Shown here one piece after another: positions 6,762 to 6,998 of a stretch of 6,998 nt of DNA. Position 1 is the stretch's first letter, and the number at the start of each line of letters is the position of its first letter. A program made the position numbers and the translations under genes. Source of the stretch: Thermoplasmata archaeon (GTDB lineage: Archaea; Thermoplasmatota; Thermoplasmata; Lutacidiplasmatales; UBA184); contig JASHQN010000029.1 in NCBI GenBank assembly GCA_030039135.1, positions 1-6,998 on the forward strand, read 5' to 3'. Below the pieces are notes generated by a model that worked only from the letters and a program-made list of their open reading frames with translations, had not been told where the DNA came from and ran no database searches.

Positions 6762-6998
6762 TCACTTGACGGCGTATGCCTTCACCGTGACCTCGCCGGT
6801 GACGGGGTTGAAGGTCCCTTCCGCGCGGGCTTTCGTCGTATTCAGCCACGCCAGCGGTTTCGAGCTGGTCCGGAACCCGCCCGCTGCCTCGATTCGGATC
6901 GTTGTCGGACCGGTCTGCGTCGTCTTGCCCTTGGCGGCCACCATGATGAGATCGCCCTGAGCGGTCTGGTCAAGCGCGCGCACTTCGAACTCCCCCGT
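6762..6998 (-). CDS. DUF3237-like protein, C-terminal part (runs off right edge)
   Basis: The frame is open from the right edge to a TGA at 6762-6764, giving the last 78 residues of a larger protein. It opens with TGEFEVRALDQTAQGDLIMV, a beta-strand pair, and later has FRTSSKPLAWLN followed by a gapped strand pair ending VTVKAYAVK. The F-x-T-x4-AWLN core, a glycine seven residues later and a V-x-V-x-A-Y-x-V end resemble the C-terminal half of DUF3237-family proteins, small beta-barrel proteins of unknown function. An internal GTG at 6983 could start a 73-residue version, but the frame continues upstream in the same style with coding-like strands, so the true start is probably outside the window. 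It converges on the cyclase gene with 145 bases between them. Family assignment is tentative. Confidence 0.6.
   Translation of the reverse strand, partial: TGEFEVRALDQTAQGDLIMVAAKGKTTQTGPTTIRIEAAGGFRTSSKPLAWLNTTKARAEGTFNPVTGEVTVKAYAVK

Noticed and set aside
5776..6960. 394-codon plus-strand frame extending past cyclase 2
   Set aside because: Arg-rich out-of-frame reading of cyclase 2 that then runs antisense to the DUF3237-like gene; it bridges two real genes only because stops are rare at this GC content.

Overview
The window is about 7 kb of GC-rich DNA with six genes. Two of them run off the ends. There are no RNA genes, mobile elements or CRISPR arrays. The promoter layout suggests an archaeon: three of the four promoters I can place have an AT-rich, TATA-like patch about 26-28 bases before the start codon, which is the spacing expected for leaderless archaeal transcripts. 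The two remaining starts, a probable second operon gene and the ferredoxin, have short Shine-Dalgarno-like motifs instead. High GC together with class III cyclases would fit a soil or sediment archaeon, for example of the Thermoplasmatota type. That placement is inference; a GC-rich bacterium cannot be excluded from the sequence alone.

Layout, left to right. On the minus strand lie the first 99 codons of a DUF169-family protein (1-298, continuing off the left edge) and, upstream of it, a cytoplasmic HEAT-repeat protein (342-1790). The two are 43 bases apart and probably share a transcript. A 219-base divergent promoter region separates them from a small 2x[4Fe-4S] ferredoxin on the plus strand (2010-2288). 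After a 266-base gap comes the centrepiece: two paralogous class III adenylate cyclases transcribed away from each other (2555-4483 minus; 4652-6616 plus). Each has the order cyclase domain, TolB-like domain, TPR array. The right edge holds the 3' part of a minus-strand DUF3237-like protein (6762-6998, incomplete).

The cyclase pair is the most coherent functional unit. Both enzymes keep every recognisable catalytic and adenine-selecting residue, so both should make cAMP, with the TolB-like and TPR parts as protein-binding or sensing modules. Their 168-base intergenic region is nearly mirror-symmetric: a TTAA box lies about 27 bases before each start, and a perfect 8-base-arm inverted repeat sits at the exact midpoint. 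This is a candidate shared operator. The other genes have no evident link to cAMP signalling beyond position.
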